The notes below the pieces were generated by a model that was given only the letters and a program-made list of their open reading frames with translations, was not told the DNA's origin and did not search any database. From assembly GCF_013170845.1 (NCBI RefSeq), contig NZ_CP033367.1, positions 3,411,001-3,475,000 on the forward strand: 64,000 nt of DNA. Direction: 5' to 3'. Each line of letters opens with the position of its first letter. The first letter of the stretch is position 1. Below are positions 16,800-25,252 of the stretch, piece after piece. The stretch comes from Mesorhizobium loti R88b. Lineage in GTDB: Bacteria; Pseudomonadota; Alphaproteobacteria; Rhizobiales; Rhizobiaceae. The position numbers were made by a program, and so were the translations under genes.

Positions 16800-17369
16800 A
16801 TGACCGTCCGCATCATCCCCGCCACGCTCCGCGACCTATCCTATATCGCCGCGAACCTGCGCCCCGAAGACCGCGCCGAGATCGACTGCCAGCTTGACCA
16901 TTGGTCGCCGGCGCTCCTGGCGCTGACCGCGCTGCAGGGCTTTGCCTATGTCGCCGAGTTGGACGGTAATCCGGAGGCTGGATTTGGCGCTGCCGAGCAG
17001 CGGAGCGGGCTGTGGATCGCCTGGAGCTGGGGCACGCGCCGCATCAGGCGCTGCGTGCCTGGGATCACTGCGCACCTCCATGCCGTGCTGGCTCGCCAAG
17101 TCGCGGCACGGGGCGCCTGGCGGGTCGAGGCCCGCGCACTGGCCGCCAATGAACTGGCGCTGCGCTGGCTGGGCCGGCTGGGCGCCACGCAACGCTGCCT
17201 GCTGCCGGGCTACGGCCGTAACGGCGAAGATTTTTTCCTCTACGACTGGACAAGAGAAGGCTGGAACCATGTGTCTGTTTCAAAAACCACCGGAACTGAA
17301 GCCGCTGCCGCCGGCGCCGACCGTGCAGGACAAGGATGTGCAGGCGCGCGAAGCGGCACTGCGGGCTGA
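16800..17369 (+). CDS. gp13-like phage protein (GNAT-like internal virion protein)
   Basis: Predicted 189 aa, start MTVRIIPATLRDL. The domain of about 150 aa (YIAANLRPEDRAEID, GFAYVAELDGNPEAGFGAA, RVEARALAANELALRWLGRLGA, YGRNGEDFFLYDW) matches the acetyltransferase-like fold of DUF2833/T7 gp13-type proteins that sit between terminase and portal in podoviruses. In T7, gp13 is needed for infectious particle assembly. The last 30 codons overlap the next gene in another frame and are low-complexity. Confidence 0.65.
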   Translation: MTVRIIPATLRDLSYIAANLRPEDRAEIDCQLDHWSPALLALTALQGFAYVAELDGNPEAGFGAAEQRSGLWIAWSWGTRRIRRCVPGITAHLHAVLARQVAARGAWRVEARALAANELALRWLGRLGATQRCLLPGYGRNGEDFFLYDWTREGWNHVSVSKTTGTEAAAAGADRAGQGCAGARSGTAG

Positions 17370-17463
17370 GCTCGACCAGCGCCAGGGCACGGCGAGCACC
17401 ATCAAGACCGACCTCGCGCCGTCGAGCCTCACCGGCCAGCGCCGCGTGCTCTTGGGGCTTTGA
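17269..17463 (+). CDS. Small phage protein, 64 aa
   Basis: Starts MCLFQKPPELKPLPPAPT inside the previous gene, with AGAAGG just upstream, and ends SLTGQRRVLLGL. A proline-rich N-terminus precedes a helical segment (VQAREAALRAELDQRQG). It is conserved by position before podovirus portal genes in my recollection of related prophages; the role is unknown. Confidence 0.6.
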   Translation: MCLFQKPPELKPLPPAPTVQDKDVQAREAALRAELDQRQGTASTIKTDLAPSSLTGQRRVLLGL

Positions 17464-17465
17464 CC

Positions 17466-17552
17466 ATGACCGCGATGAAGCGAAGCTTTCGCAAGCGCGT
17501 GCTGGACTGGTGGTACTGGCGCCGGCATGCGAGGTTGCTGAAGAAGCGGTGA
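17466..17552 (+). CDS. Tiny basic peptide, 28 aa
   Basis: ATG 2 nt after the previous stop. The peptide reads MTAMKRSFRKRVLDWWYWRRHARLLKKR, shown here in full only by its ends: very basic with a W-W-Y-W centre. Tight spacing suggests real translation, but nothing else supports it. Confidence 0.35.
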   Translation: MTAMKRSFRKRVLDWWYWRRHARLLKKR

Positions 17553-17559
17553 CGCACTT

Positions 17560-17711
17560 CACCCTCCCCCTTGTGGGGAGGGTCGTGGCTCAAATCGCGC
17601 GGCACGCGCGGTTTGAGCCACGGGGTTGGGGGTCTGCGCCGCCCCCACCCCGTCTCTCTCGCTTTGCTTTGCAAAGCGAGCTCGCCGACCCTCCCCACAA
17701 GGGGGAGGGTG
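17560..17711. repeat. Long inverted repeat between small phage genes and portal
   Basis: Perfect 26-bp arms at 17560-17585 and 17686-17711 (CACCCTCCCCCTTGTGGGGA and its complement) enclose a second hairpin whose arms are GTGGCTCAAA and TTTGAGCCAC. It resembles dispersed rhizobial palindromes. If transcribed it would form a large stem-loop directly before the portal gene and may limit read-through. Confidence 0.7.
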
Positions 17712-17754
17712 AACGGCGCCGCGCCCTCATAAACCCATCCCCAGCGAGGCACCC

Positions 17755-19545
17755 ATGACCGATTCCCGCGCCCGCGATATCCTGTCCCGCCAATCCGAGC
17801 TCGAGACCGAGCGCAGCCAGTATGAGGCTGTGTGGGAGCAGGTGGCGGAGTTCTGCGACCCCGACGCGCCCGACATCTGGAGCGGGCGCCGCAGCAGCGG
17901 CCCGGATTCCCAGGCCGAGCGGCAGGAGCGGCGGGGCTCGCGCGTCTACGCCAACACCATCAACTCGGCCGCCAATCGGCTCGCCGCCGGGCTCGAAAGC
18001 CTGATCATCCCGCAGTCGGAAAAATGGCATGGGCTGTCGACGGCGGAGATGAATGACGAGGAGACCGACGAGGAGAAGGAATGGGCGGAGGCGCTGCGCG
18101 ATTTCCTGTTCTCGCTGCGCTATTCCGCCAATTCGAATTTCGTGCCGGCAACCCAAGCCTGCCTGCGCAATGTCGTGCGTTATGGCCCGGCCTATCTCTA
18201 TGCCGAGGAAGGGTTCGGCAACACGCTGATCCGCTATGCCTCGATCCCCGTGGTCGAGGGCTATCTCGCGCGCAACCGCTGGGGCCAGGTCGATATCTTC
18301 CATCGGCGCTACGAGCGCACGGCGCGGCAGGCGGCGCAGCTGCTCGGCTATGAAAAACTGCCGGCGCGCATCAAGGCTCTGGTCGACGATCCGGCTAAAT
18401 GCGAGACGAAAATCTCGCTGATCCAGTGCGTCCAGCCGCGCGACGAGCGCAAGATGTATCGGCAGGGCTCCCGCACCCAGTATCTCGACACGGCGTTTGC
18501 CTCCTACCACGTCATCGAGGACGAGGAGGAGATTGTGCGGGAAAGCGGTTTTCGCACCTTCCCGGTGTCGACCTTCAACTGGCGCCGCTACGAGGGCGAC
18601 CCCTATGGCATCTCGCCTGCTATCGAGGCGCTGACGACCGTGCGTGAAGAGAATGCCGTGCGCCGCTCCGGCTTGCGCGCGCTGCAGCAGATCACCGATC
18701 CGGCCACCGCCTCGAAGGCGAGGCTCGACTATGTGCCGGTGCTGAACCCCGGCGAGAATTATCCGGGCCTCATCGACGACAATGGCAGGCCGCTGATCGC
18801 GCCGATCACCACCGGGCAGAACCCGACCTATGCCTTCAACTATGCACAGAGCCGCGCCGACGAGATCCGCGACATGATGTTCGTCAATTTGTTCCAGACG
18901 CTGGTGCAGAACCCGCAGATGACGGCCACCGAAGCGCTGATCCGCCAGGAGGAGAAAGGCGCGCTGCTCGGGCCGTCCGGCTCGATCATCCAGGCGGGTT
19001 TCGCCACCAATCTCGACCGCGAGCTCGGCATACTCGAGGACAAGGGGCTCTATGACGAGGACAGCCGCTTCCTGCCGCCGGAAAGCCTCGCCGGCAAGAC
19101 GGTGCGGCCGACCTTCACCGGTCCGCTCGACGTGCTCAGGCGCTCGGCCGAGGCGCGCGACACCATCCAGGTGGTGACGACCGCCATGCAGATGGCCCAG
19201 TTCGATCCCGGCGTCATGGACAATATCGACAGCGACGAGGCGATCAAGATCGTGCAAAGCGCCGGCCGCAGCCCGCAGCGCATCTTCCGGCGCAAGGAAG
19301 AGGTCGACGGGCTGCGCGACGCGCGGGCCAAAGCTCAAACTGCACAGGCCGGGATGGCGGCGATCGCCACCGCCGGCAAGGCAGCCAAGGACGCGGTGCC
19401 GGCGGCTGTGCAGGCGCGCGACAGCGGCTTGCTCGACGGGTTGCAGAACATGCTGCAGGGTGCGGGTGGTCAAGGTGGACAGGGCGGCGGCCAGACTGGC
19501 CAAGCCATGCCTGGTGGCCAGGCCCCGGCAGGTGGCGGCGCATGA
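17755..19545 (+). CDS. Head-to-tail connector (portal) protein, T7 gp8-like
   Basis: A 596-aa protein of the podovirus head-tail connector family. The N-terminus has RQSELETERSQYEAVWEQVAEF, then VYANTINSAANRLAAGLESL; the middle has FRTFPVSTFNWRRYEGDPYG and LTTVREENAVRRSGL; the crown region has MTATEALIRQEEKGALLGP. The C-terminus is a Gly/Gln-rich tail (from about residue 560). It forms the dodecameric ring through which DNA is packaged and ejected. The length is slightly above T7 gp8 (536 aa). It overlaps the next gene by ATGA. Confidence 0.92.
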   Translation: MTDSRARDILSRQSELETERSQYEAVWEQVAEFCDPDAPDIWSGRRSSGPDSQAERQERRGSRVYANTINSAANRLAAGLESLIIPQSEKWHGLSTAEMNDEETDEEKEWAEALRDFLFSLRYSANSNFVPATQACLRNVVRYGPAYLYAEEGFGNTLIRYASIPVVEGYLARNRWGQVDIFHRRYERTARQAAQLLGYEKLPARIKALVDDPAKCETKISLIQCVQPRDERKMYRQGSRTQYLDTAFASYHVIEDEEEIVRESGFRTFPVSTFNWRRYEGDPYGISPAIEALTTVREENAVRRSGLRALQQITDPATASKARLDYVPVLNPGENYPGLIDDNGRPLIAPITTGQNPTYAFNYAQSRADEIRDMMFVNLFQTLVQNPQMTATEALIRQEEKGALLGPSGSIIQAGFATNLDRELGILEDKGLYDEDSRFLPPESLAGKTVRPTFTGPLDVLRRSAEARDTIQVVTTAMQMAQFDPGVMDNIDSDEAIKIVQSAGRSPQRIFRRKEEVDGLRDARAKAQTAQAGMAAIATAGKAAKDAVPAAVQARDSGLLDGLQNMLQGAGGQGGQGGGQTGQAMPGGQAPAGGGA

Positions 19546-19862
19546 GCACCAAACGCTTCGCCCGCGCCAGTCAAGCTGGCGGCCCGGCCAAAGCGCGGGA
19601 CGCGCTGACCAAGGCCTATCTGCGCGTCTTCTCCGGCGAGGACGGCGAGATGGTGCTGGCCGATCTCGCGGCGACGGTCGGCTACTACAGGCGGCCGTCC
19701 TACGGCGAATGGATGGCACGAACCAGAACGCCCGAAGGCTTCGAACTGCACAGCGCGCTCAGCAACGCGCGGGCCGAAGTGGTGCAGCACATTATGGGGT
19801 TTTTGACCCTGGACGCAGCGCAGCTTGCGGCGCTGGAGAAAGCGGCGCGGGCTGAGGGGTAG
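19542..19862 (+). CDS. Bbp19-like phage protein, 106 aa
   Basis: Its core, LTKAYLRVFSGEDGEMVLADLAATVGYY, fits the short Bbp19-type phage domain (AYxxxFxxxxGxxVLxDL) found in podovirus structural operons. It is followed by a helical C-terminus (GFELHSALSNARAEVVQHIM). It is translationally coupled to the portal gene by ATGA. The role in the virion is not known. Confidence 0.65.
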   Translation: MSTKRFARASQAGGPAKARDALTKAYLRVFSGEDGEMVLADLAATVGYYRRPSYGEWMARTRTPEGFELHSALSNARAEVVQHIMGFLTLDAAQLAALEKAARAEG

Positions 19863-19878
19863 GGGAGCACAAGCTTGG

Positions 19879-20193
19879 CTAGAATTTGCTCAGATCCACA
19901 ATGATGCGCATCGGGCTGGTTTTGACGCCCGGCGGCCAACAGCGCTGGACCGATTTAGAAAGCTGCCTGGCCGCTGCAGCCGCCGCTTCGGAATGTGGTT
20001 CATAAGACACGACGGCGACCGACTTGACCTTGCCGGCCTTATCCAGGGTCACTTCGAAAATGGCTTTGATGTGATCGTCGACGGCGGCAACCGGCAAGAC
20101 CAGGCAGCCAAAGATCTGGTCAATGTTGATGGCTTCTTTGGCCTGTGCGGAGACTGAACAAGCAACCAGCAGTAAAGCTGTCAGAACTCGCAT
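19879..20193 (-). CDS. Exported TonB-C-like small protein, 104 aa
   Basis: ATG at 20193 with AAAGGGG 5 nt upstream. The signal peptide MRVLTALLLVACSVSAQA is followed by a domain with IKAIFEVTLDKAGKVKSVAVV and RQLSKSVQRCWPP, the usual pattern of TonB C-terminal-like periplasmic domains. It is antisense to the phage operon, hence a probable accessory (moron) gene. Confidence 0.6.
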   Translation of the reverse strand: MRVLTALLLVACSVSAQAKEAINIDQIFGCLVLPVAAVDDHIKAIFEVTLDKAGKVKSVAVVSYEPHSEAAAAAARQLSKSVQRCWPPGVKTSPMRIIVDLSKF

Positions 20194-20333
20194 CGTCACC
20201 CCTTTGGAGAGGAGACGATAGCGTCGAAATGCGTTGAGGATAAGGGCTAGCGCCAGCTTTTCAGGCCTTGGCGCCGCCCCTCATCCCCCTGCCGGGACCT
20301 TCTCCCCGTGAACGGGGAGAAGGCGGCTAACGG

Positions 20334-20654
20334 TCAATAATTGCCGTTATAGTAGCGGTCGTCGCAGCGCGCGGTGTAGATGCGGCCGTCGCGGTCCTGG
20401 TAGCGGCACATCTGTTCGCCGCGGGGCTGCTGCGGGGTGGTCGCCGAGCCGACGACGGCGCCAAGCAGCGCGCCGCTGGCCGCGCCGATGACCGTGCTCT
20501 TGGTGTTGCCGCCGATCGCCTGGCCGACGAGGGCACCGCCGGCGCCGCCGATCAGTGCACCTGTAGTGGCCCGCTGCTGCCCTTCAGTCTGTGACTGGCA
20601 GCCGGCGAGTGCGGCGGTCATCAGCACGGCGGCAATGGCTTTGTGAAAGGTCAT
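20334..20654 (-). CDS. Glycine-zipper outer-membrane lipoprotein
   Basis: A 106-aa protein with a lipoprotein signal (AAVLMTAALAGC, Cys19 acylated), then a glycine-zipper stretch (ALIGGAGGALVGQAIGGN and AASGALLGAVVGSA) that forms two tightly packed membrane helices, and a polar C-terminus with two Cys (EQMCRYQDRDG and YTARCDDRYY). A strong AAGGGAG ribosome site lies upstream. Such proteins are common chromosomal surface proteins; here one sits within the phage block on the opposite strand. Confidence 0.75.
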   Translation of the reverse strand: MTFHKAIAAVLMTAALAGCQSQTEGQQRATTGALIGGAGGALVGQAIGGNTKSTVIGAASGALLGAVVGSATTPQQPRGEQMCRYQDRDGRIYTARCDDRYYNGNY

Positions 20655-20910
20655 GCGAGGTCTCCCTTAAAGGTCTGAAATCCCTATCGATCGTCCCGTG
20701 CGGGCGCATTGCGGCGGAACGGGGGCACGGGCGCTCACGATATAAGACATGGTTTCTCGGGCGTTGATGGTCCGGGAGGCCAAAACATCGCTTTCGAACA
20801 AGGCGCTAGCATTGCTTGCTGGCAAAATGATTCAGGCTCTTCGCTTGCTCCTTGCCGGCTGACGGCGAGGCCAGCGGCCCCCAGAACCCCACCAAGAATG
20901 GAGAAATGCC

Positions 20911-21483
20911 ATGACCCGAGGTCTTCCCCGGACGCTTGCCCGTACTGCTGCCCGCGAGGCGGGCCTCGCCCCGCCCAAGCTCGGCCTGAAGGCCGTGACC
21001 ACGGGGCAGGGTGGTGCGTTCCGCACCGTGTTCACCTTCGCCGGCATGCAGGTTCCGGTGACCGACGCGCTGGCCTGTGCCTCGCAGAAGATCTTCGATT
21101 TTTCCGACGGCAAGGTGCGCATCAAGGGTGGCACGGCCAGGCTGCAGTTCGCGGTGCCGACCACCCGCGCCTCGACCATCAACGATAGCGCCGCGCTGAC
21201 CTGGTCGCTCGGCTCGGCGGCTGCGTCCAGTGCTGCGCTGGCTGGCACCACGGTCAATGTGCTGGCCTCGACGGCGCGGACGCTTGATGGCGCAGGCGCC
21301 GCACTCTCCACCGCCTCGACCGCCGATATCGTGGCAGCGGCGACGCTGGATGGGACGGCGACGCCGGTCGACCTCTATCTCAACCTGGCGTTCGCCACCG
21401 GCACGGATATCGATGCGGACGGGACGATTGCCGTGACCGGCACGATCACGCTGTTGTGGGAGAACTGGGGGGATAACGTCTAA
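20911..21483 (+). CDS. Phage structural-type hypothetical protein, 190 aa
   Basis: Ala/Thr-rich, beta-rich protein with no signal: AVTTGQGGAFRTVFTFAGM, FSDGKVRIKGGTARLQF, then repeated T-x-x-A turns and the end ITLLWENWGDNV. The position (after portal, before scaffold) and composition suggest a capsid decoration or head protein. The start has GGAG 7 nt upstream. No family is firmly recognised. Confidence 0.6.
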   Translation: MTRGLPRTLARTAAREAGLAPPKLGLKAVTTGQGGAFRTVFTFAGMQVPVTDALACASQKIFDFSDGKVRIKGGTARLQFAVPTTRASTINDSAALTWSLGSAAASSAALAGTTVNVLASTARTLDGAGAALSTASTADIVAAATLDGTATPVDLYLNLAFATGTDIDADGTIAVTGTITLLWENWGDNV

Positions 21484-21494
21484 GCCGGCCGGCG

Positions 21495-21917
21495 TTAGGC
21501 AAGCGGCGTTCCGGCTGTCCAAAACGCGTCGACTTTGGTCCACCAGATGGTCGACTGGGGTTGCAGCCATTGCTTGAAGTCATCGGGGCTCGTCGTGCGA
21601 TGCAAGCTCGTGTTCTGCAGATCCTCGAGCAGCCCAACGATCGCCGCTTCCCGCACATAGTCATCGCCTTCAATGATCCAACCTTCGACAACGCCAAAGA
21701 TCTCGCCGAAGCGGTCTGTCTCCCCGGCGTGTAGATTGCGGATGAGATGGAGCGCCAATTCCGACAGCGCGAGGTACAGCGGGGCCTCATCGGCGTTGCC
21801 CCATTTGTCTTGGAATCTCTCCCATTCGCTGTGAAACGATGGGTCGAGCTGCAGGAGCCGCCCGAACATGTTCGAGCGGTTGAACGTGAAAACCGTGGAT
21901 TCGTTCTCGTCGGTCAC
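21495..21917 (-). CDS. DUF7674-like immunity-type protein, 140 aa
   Basis: GTG start at 21917, preceded by AGAAGAAG. The content (LLQLDPSFHSEWERFQDKWG, LYLALSELALHLIRNLHAG, VVEGWIIEGDDYVREAAIVGLLEDLQN) is that of a helical protein family of about 140 aa that often accompanies polymorphic toxins as an immunity factor. No toxin is adjacent. It lies antisense between two head genes, so I see it as an orphan immunity gene. Confidence 0.55.
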   Translation of the reverse strand: MTDENESTVFTFNRSNMFGRLLQLDPSFHSEWERFQDKWGNADEAPLYLALSELALHLIRNLHAGETDRFGEIFGVVEGWIIEGDDYVREAAIVGLLEDLQNTSLHRTTSPDDFKQWLQPQSTIWWTKVDAFWTAGTPLA

Positions 21918-22015
21918 GTCTTCTTCTCGCCCGAAGCCATCGGGCTGACAAGCTCCTCTACAGTCCAGACCTGACAGTCGGACATTTCCTAAACCTCTGA
22001 CAAGGAACACATCAC

Positions 22016-22927
22016 ATGACAGATCTGGCAGATTCCGGGTCCGTGGCGGCGCATGCGCAACCGGCGGGCAACCCAGTACGGCCACCGGCAGGCGCGGATA
22101 ACGGGTCCGCTGCGCCTGGCGCCAAAAGTTGGTTTGACGGTCTTTCCGAAGGCAACCGCAAGCTCGCTGAAACCAAGGGCTGGACCAAGGCCGAAAACCT
22201 CGATCGGGTTTTCACATCCTATGCGGAGCTGGAGCGGCAGCAAGGTGAGAGCCTGCGCATTCCAGCACCTGACGCATCACGGGAAGACTGGGAGCGTTTC
22301 CATGCCCGGCTGCCCGAGACCATGCGTCCGGTCACCTCGTCGGAGAAGGTCGAGTACCGCAGGCCGCAAGGCCTGCCGGAGAACTTCGCCTATTCGGACG
22401 AGCTCGCCAATGCGTCCAAGGCCTGGGCGGTCGAAGCCGGTGCTTCGCCAAGAACCGCGCAGGCCTATCATGACAAGTTCGTCGGCTACATGGCCGAGCA
22501 GGCGAAAGCCCAGGAGATCGCGATCGCCCGCTCGGTGGAAGCCACCCATGACGACCTTGTCAAGGATTGGGGGCCGACCGACAGCGACGGCTTTCGCCAG
22601 AAGCTCGAGGTCGCCAACCGGGCGATGAAGAAGCTCGGTCTGGTCGACGCCTACAAGGCGAAGGGTATCCTTCTGCCTGACGGGGCGCTGACCGATCCGC
22701 AGATCGCCAAGGCGTTCCAGGCGATCGGCGAGGCGATGTTCAGGGAAGACACGATCGACGCCGGTGCCCGTTCGAGCGGAGCCAATCCGTTCAAGCGCAA
22801 CGCGTCAGGCGAACGCAACCTGACGGCCATTTCAGCCCTCGTCAAAAGCGACCCCGCCCGTGCAAGGCGGCTGGCTCGCGAGGCGGGAGAAAATCCGGAT
22901 CTCTGGATGCCGAACCACCCGCTTTGA
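22016..22927 (+). CDS. Scaffolding/capsid assembly protein, T7 gp9-like
   Basis: A 303-aa acidic helical protein directly upstream of the capsid gene. It begins with a disordered segment, then SWFDGLSEGNRKLAETKGWTK and NLDRVFTSYAELERQ, a motif typical of podovirus scaffold proteins. The C-terminus has ARSSGANPFKRNASGERNLTAISALVKSDPARARRLA, a basic helical end as used to contact the coat. It guides procapsid assembly and then leaves. Confidence 0.85.
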   Translation: MTDLADSGSVAAHAQPAGNPVRPPAGADNGSAAPGAKSWFDGLSEGNRKLAETKGWTKAENLDRVFTSYAELERQQGESLRIPAPDASREDWERFHARLPETMRPVTSSEKVEYRRPQGLPENFAYSDELANASKAWAVEAGASPRTAQAYHDKFVGYMAEQAKAQEIAIARSVEATHDDLVKDWGPTDSDGFRQKLEVANRAMKKLGLVDAYKAKGILLPDGALTDPQIAKAFQAIGEAMFREDTIDAGARSSGANPFKRNASGERNLTAISALVKSDPARARRLAREAGENPDLWMPNHPL

Positions 22928-22970
22928 CTCTCAAGCTCACCGCCAAACCCCAACCTGAAGGAAGAGAAAA

Positions 22971-23960
22971 ATGGCAGATGCCTACACTCGTATCGCGGAC
23001 GCGATCGTTCCGTCCGTCTACGCGCAATATGCTTTTGAGGAACACGTCCAGTCGCTCGAAATTTTTCAGGCCGGAATCCTGTTTTCCGACCCGGCCATCT
23101 CGTCGAAACTGTCGATGGGCGGCCGTTCCGTCGACATGCCCGGCTGGAAGGATCTCGGCAACGACCCTTCCGAACCGGTCAATGACGATCCAGCCGATTC
23201 CATCGAGATGAAGAAGATCGGCTCGCGTCGCGAGGTCGCGGCCCGCAATGTCCGCGCCCAGGCGTGGGGCGTTCCGGACCTGACCTCGATCCTGGCCGGC
23301 GACGATCCGCAGAAACTGATCGTCAAGCGGCAGACCGAGTACTGGCAGCGCGCCAACAAGCTGACCTTGCTCGGTATCCTCAAGGGCGTCGTCGCCGACA
23401 ACATCGCCAATGACGCCGGCGACCTGGTGCGCACCACTGGCGCCTCCATCGTCGATACCGACATCATCGAGGCCGCCTATCTGATGGGCGACCGCGCGGA
23501 CAAGTTCAAGACGATCTGGATGCACTCCAAGCAGATGAAGGCGCTGAAGCTCGCAGACCTCATCGACTATGTGCCGTCCTCCGAACAGGGAGGGCCGCTG
23601 ATCCCCTACTACATGGGTCTGCGCGCCGTGGTCGACGACGACATTCCGGTGACGGCGGGCGTCTACACCGCCTTCATGTTCAAGGACAAGGCGATCCTGT
23701 GGAACGAGCTGCCGGTCAACACCGAGGGCGGACCGCTGGAGTTCGACCGCAAGCCGCGCCAGGGCCATGGCGGCGGCGTCACCGAAATGGTCGGCCGCCG
23801 GCATTTCGTGCCGCATGTTCCCGGGACCCGCTTCCTCGACGCCTCCTCGGCCGGCGAATTCGCCACCGACGCGGAACTCGCGCTGGCGGCGAACTGGGAC
23901 CGCACCGCGTCCAGCGTCAAGAACATGACGTTCATCGCGCTGAAGACCACCGAGGCTTGA
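22971..23960 (+). CDS. Major capsid protein
   Basis: A 329-aa coat protein. It begins TRIADAIVPSVYAQYAFEEHV and has the conserved GGRSVDMPGWKDLGNDPSEPV, KQTEYWQRANKLTLLGILKGV and MHSKQMKALKLADLIDYVP blocks of the HK97-fold coat family found in alphaproteobacterial podophages. It follows the scaffold gene by 43 bp with GAAGGAAG as ribosome site. It looks intact. Confidence 0.9.
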   Translation: MADAYTRIADAIVPSVYAQYAFEEHVQSLEIFQAGILFSDPAISSKLSMGGRSVDMPGWKDLGNDPSEPVNDDPADSIEMKKIGSRREVAARNVRAQAWGVPDLTSILAGDDPQKLIVKRQTEYWQRANKLTLLGILKGVVADNIANDAGDLVRTTGASIVDTDIIEAAYLMGDRADKFKTIWMHSKQMKALKLADLIDYVPSSEQGGPLIPYYMGLRAVVDDDIPVTAGVYTAFMFKDKAILWNELPVNTEGGPLEFDRKPRQGHGGGVTEMVGRRHFVPHVPGTRFLDASSAGEFATDAELALAANWDRTASSVKNMTFIALKTTEA

Positions 23961-24094
23961 TCCGGCCGAGGCGAGAGGCGGGGCACTGCGTCCCCGCCTC
24001 TTGCAAAAAATGATCTAATTGTAATGGGTGACGTAACTGTTTAATTTTCGAGGGCGTCTAGGACAGCAGTCTACTGCGGCGCGAGAATATTGGT

Positions 24095-24397
24095 TTGAAC
24101 TGGTTCCTCCTTGCCATCACGATAAGCCTTGTACTCTCGGCGCCGTTCCAATTGTACGGCGGCCATCTTCTCGGAGAGGAAATCGAGGCTGACCCTCCAA
24201 AGGGCAATTCCGTGTATTCGACGCTCTATTCAATTTCGACATGGGCAAAGTATGGCGCCCTCAAGCGCCAGGCCGATCGGGGCGATCGTTTCGCCTGGTG
24301 GTGCTTGCTGTTGTTCGGCTTGCAGTTGGTATGGTGTGCCCTCGTCGTTTTGGCGATGTTCTCCAGCCCGATCTGGCGCAAGTGGCTGGGCGGATAG
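24095..24397 (+). CDS. Small two-helix membrane protein, 100 aa
   Basis: TTG start, MNWFLLAITISLVLSAPF, then a polar middle (EIEADPPKGNSVYSTLYS) and a second helix (FAWWCLLLFGLQLVWCALVVLAMF). The ribosome site is weak. It lies in an accessory patch between capsid and tail genes, more AT-rich than they are. It has the size of a membrane immunity protein, but no toxin is adjacent. Confidence 0.5.
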   Translation: MNWFLLAITISLVLSAPFQLYGGHLLGEEIEADPPKGNSVYSTLYSISTWAKYGALKRQADRGDRFAWWCLLLFGLQLVWCALVVLAMFSSPIWRKWLGG

Positions 24398-24528
24398 TTC
24401 GAACTCGCTCGCAGGCTAGAGCGTTGTCGCTCCAAATGTTGATTCCGCGTGGCGTGGTTGGCTGGTTTGGGGCAGACTGATCGGAGAGTCACTCAGCCGT
24501 TCCGCGATCAGAAGCAGCGATCTGTCCC

Positions 24529-25050
24529 ATGCGCCTTATAGCCACAATTCTATTCCTGCTTTCCGTCGTGGCGCCTGCCGTTGCCGGCAAGATTTCCGAA
24601 CCTGCCAAGGGCGTAACGCTGTCCTACAACAGCAGTTTGTGGTCGGCGACGCTCGACGACAAGGACATCGTCCTGTCCTGCATGGGTGAGACTTGTGGCG
24701 GCGATTGCGATGTGGTCCTGACAATGACCCCCACAGGTCTGACCTCGCACGAATTCTTCGATCGATTCCGAAACGAGATAAACAAGAATACTATCGTCAA
24801 GGCGTCCCAGTCCGGTCTGGATCCCGTTGTCGTCGACAAACCGGCCAACGTCACGGTAGCCGGAAAGGAAGTCTCTATCTCTTCTGTCCGTCTCAAGCTT
24901 TTGGGCTCGCCCGCGCGGGAGTGGATGATGGTCGAAGAGGCATCGTTCGGGGTGGCCACGCTAACCTGCAATAGCAGCGAAGATGAATACGAGATCGCCA
25001 GGAAGACGTGGTTGGATCTGGTGAAGGGCATTGTCATTCCGAAGAAGTGA
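24529..25050 (+). CDS. Exported hypothetical protein, 173 aa
   Basis: Sec signal MRLIATILFLLSVVAPAVAG, then a mature domain with Cys pairs (LSCMGETCGGDCDV and LTCNSS). Strands such as VSISSVRLKLLGSPAREWMMVEEASF suggest a beta-rich periplasmic protein. No family is recognised. It is an accessory gene between capsid and tail tube genes, followed by a terminator at 25174. Confidence 0.6.
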   Translation: MRLIATILFLLSVVAPAVAGKISEPAKGVTLSYNSSLWSATLDDKDIVLSCMGETCGGDCDVVLTMTPTGLTSHEFFDRFRNEINKNTIVKASQSGLDPVVVDKPANVTVAGKEVSISSVRLKLLGSPAREWMMVEEASFGVATLTCNSSEDEYEIARKTWLDLVKGIVIPKK

Positions 25051-25173
25051 CGGTGGCTCTAATCCCACTTCGCAATGAACGAATGAAGAGGCGTTGAAAC
25101 TGCCGATCTTCTCCGGGAGCGGGGAGATTGGCCGCTCTGTTGGCGGACCAAATCATTAACCCGAAAATTCCCC

Positions 25174-25197
25174 AAGCCGCTTCGCAGCGGCTTTTTT
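25174..25197 (+). terminator. Intrinsic terminator before tail genes
   Basis: Perfect 8-bp stem AAGCCGCT/AGCGGCTT with a TCGC loop followed by TTTT. It ends the accessory patch after the capsid. Confidence 0.8.
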
Positions 25198-25252
25198 CAT
25201 GCCCGGAGACAATCATGACCCTTGCTCTACCCACATGGACGAGGCGCTGACC

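Noticed and set aside
17590..19719. 709-codon open frame antisense to the portal gene
   Set aside because: It mirrors the portal gene in a high-GC genome; no family motif, and low-complexity Arg/Gly composition typical of shadow frames.
21918..22016. Short antisense peptide frame (MSDCQVWTVEELVSP) upstream of the DUF7674-like gene
   Set aside because: Only 23 codons, overlapping the divergent promoter region; a possible leader or remnant but not supportable.
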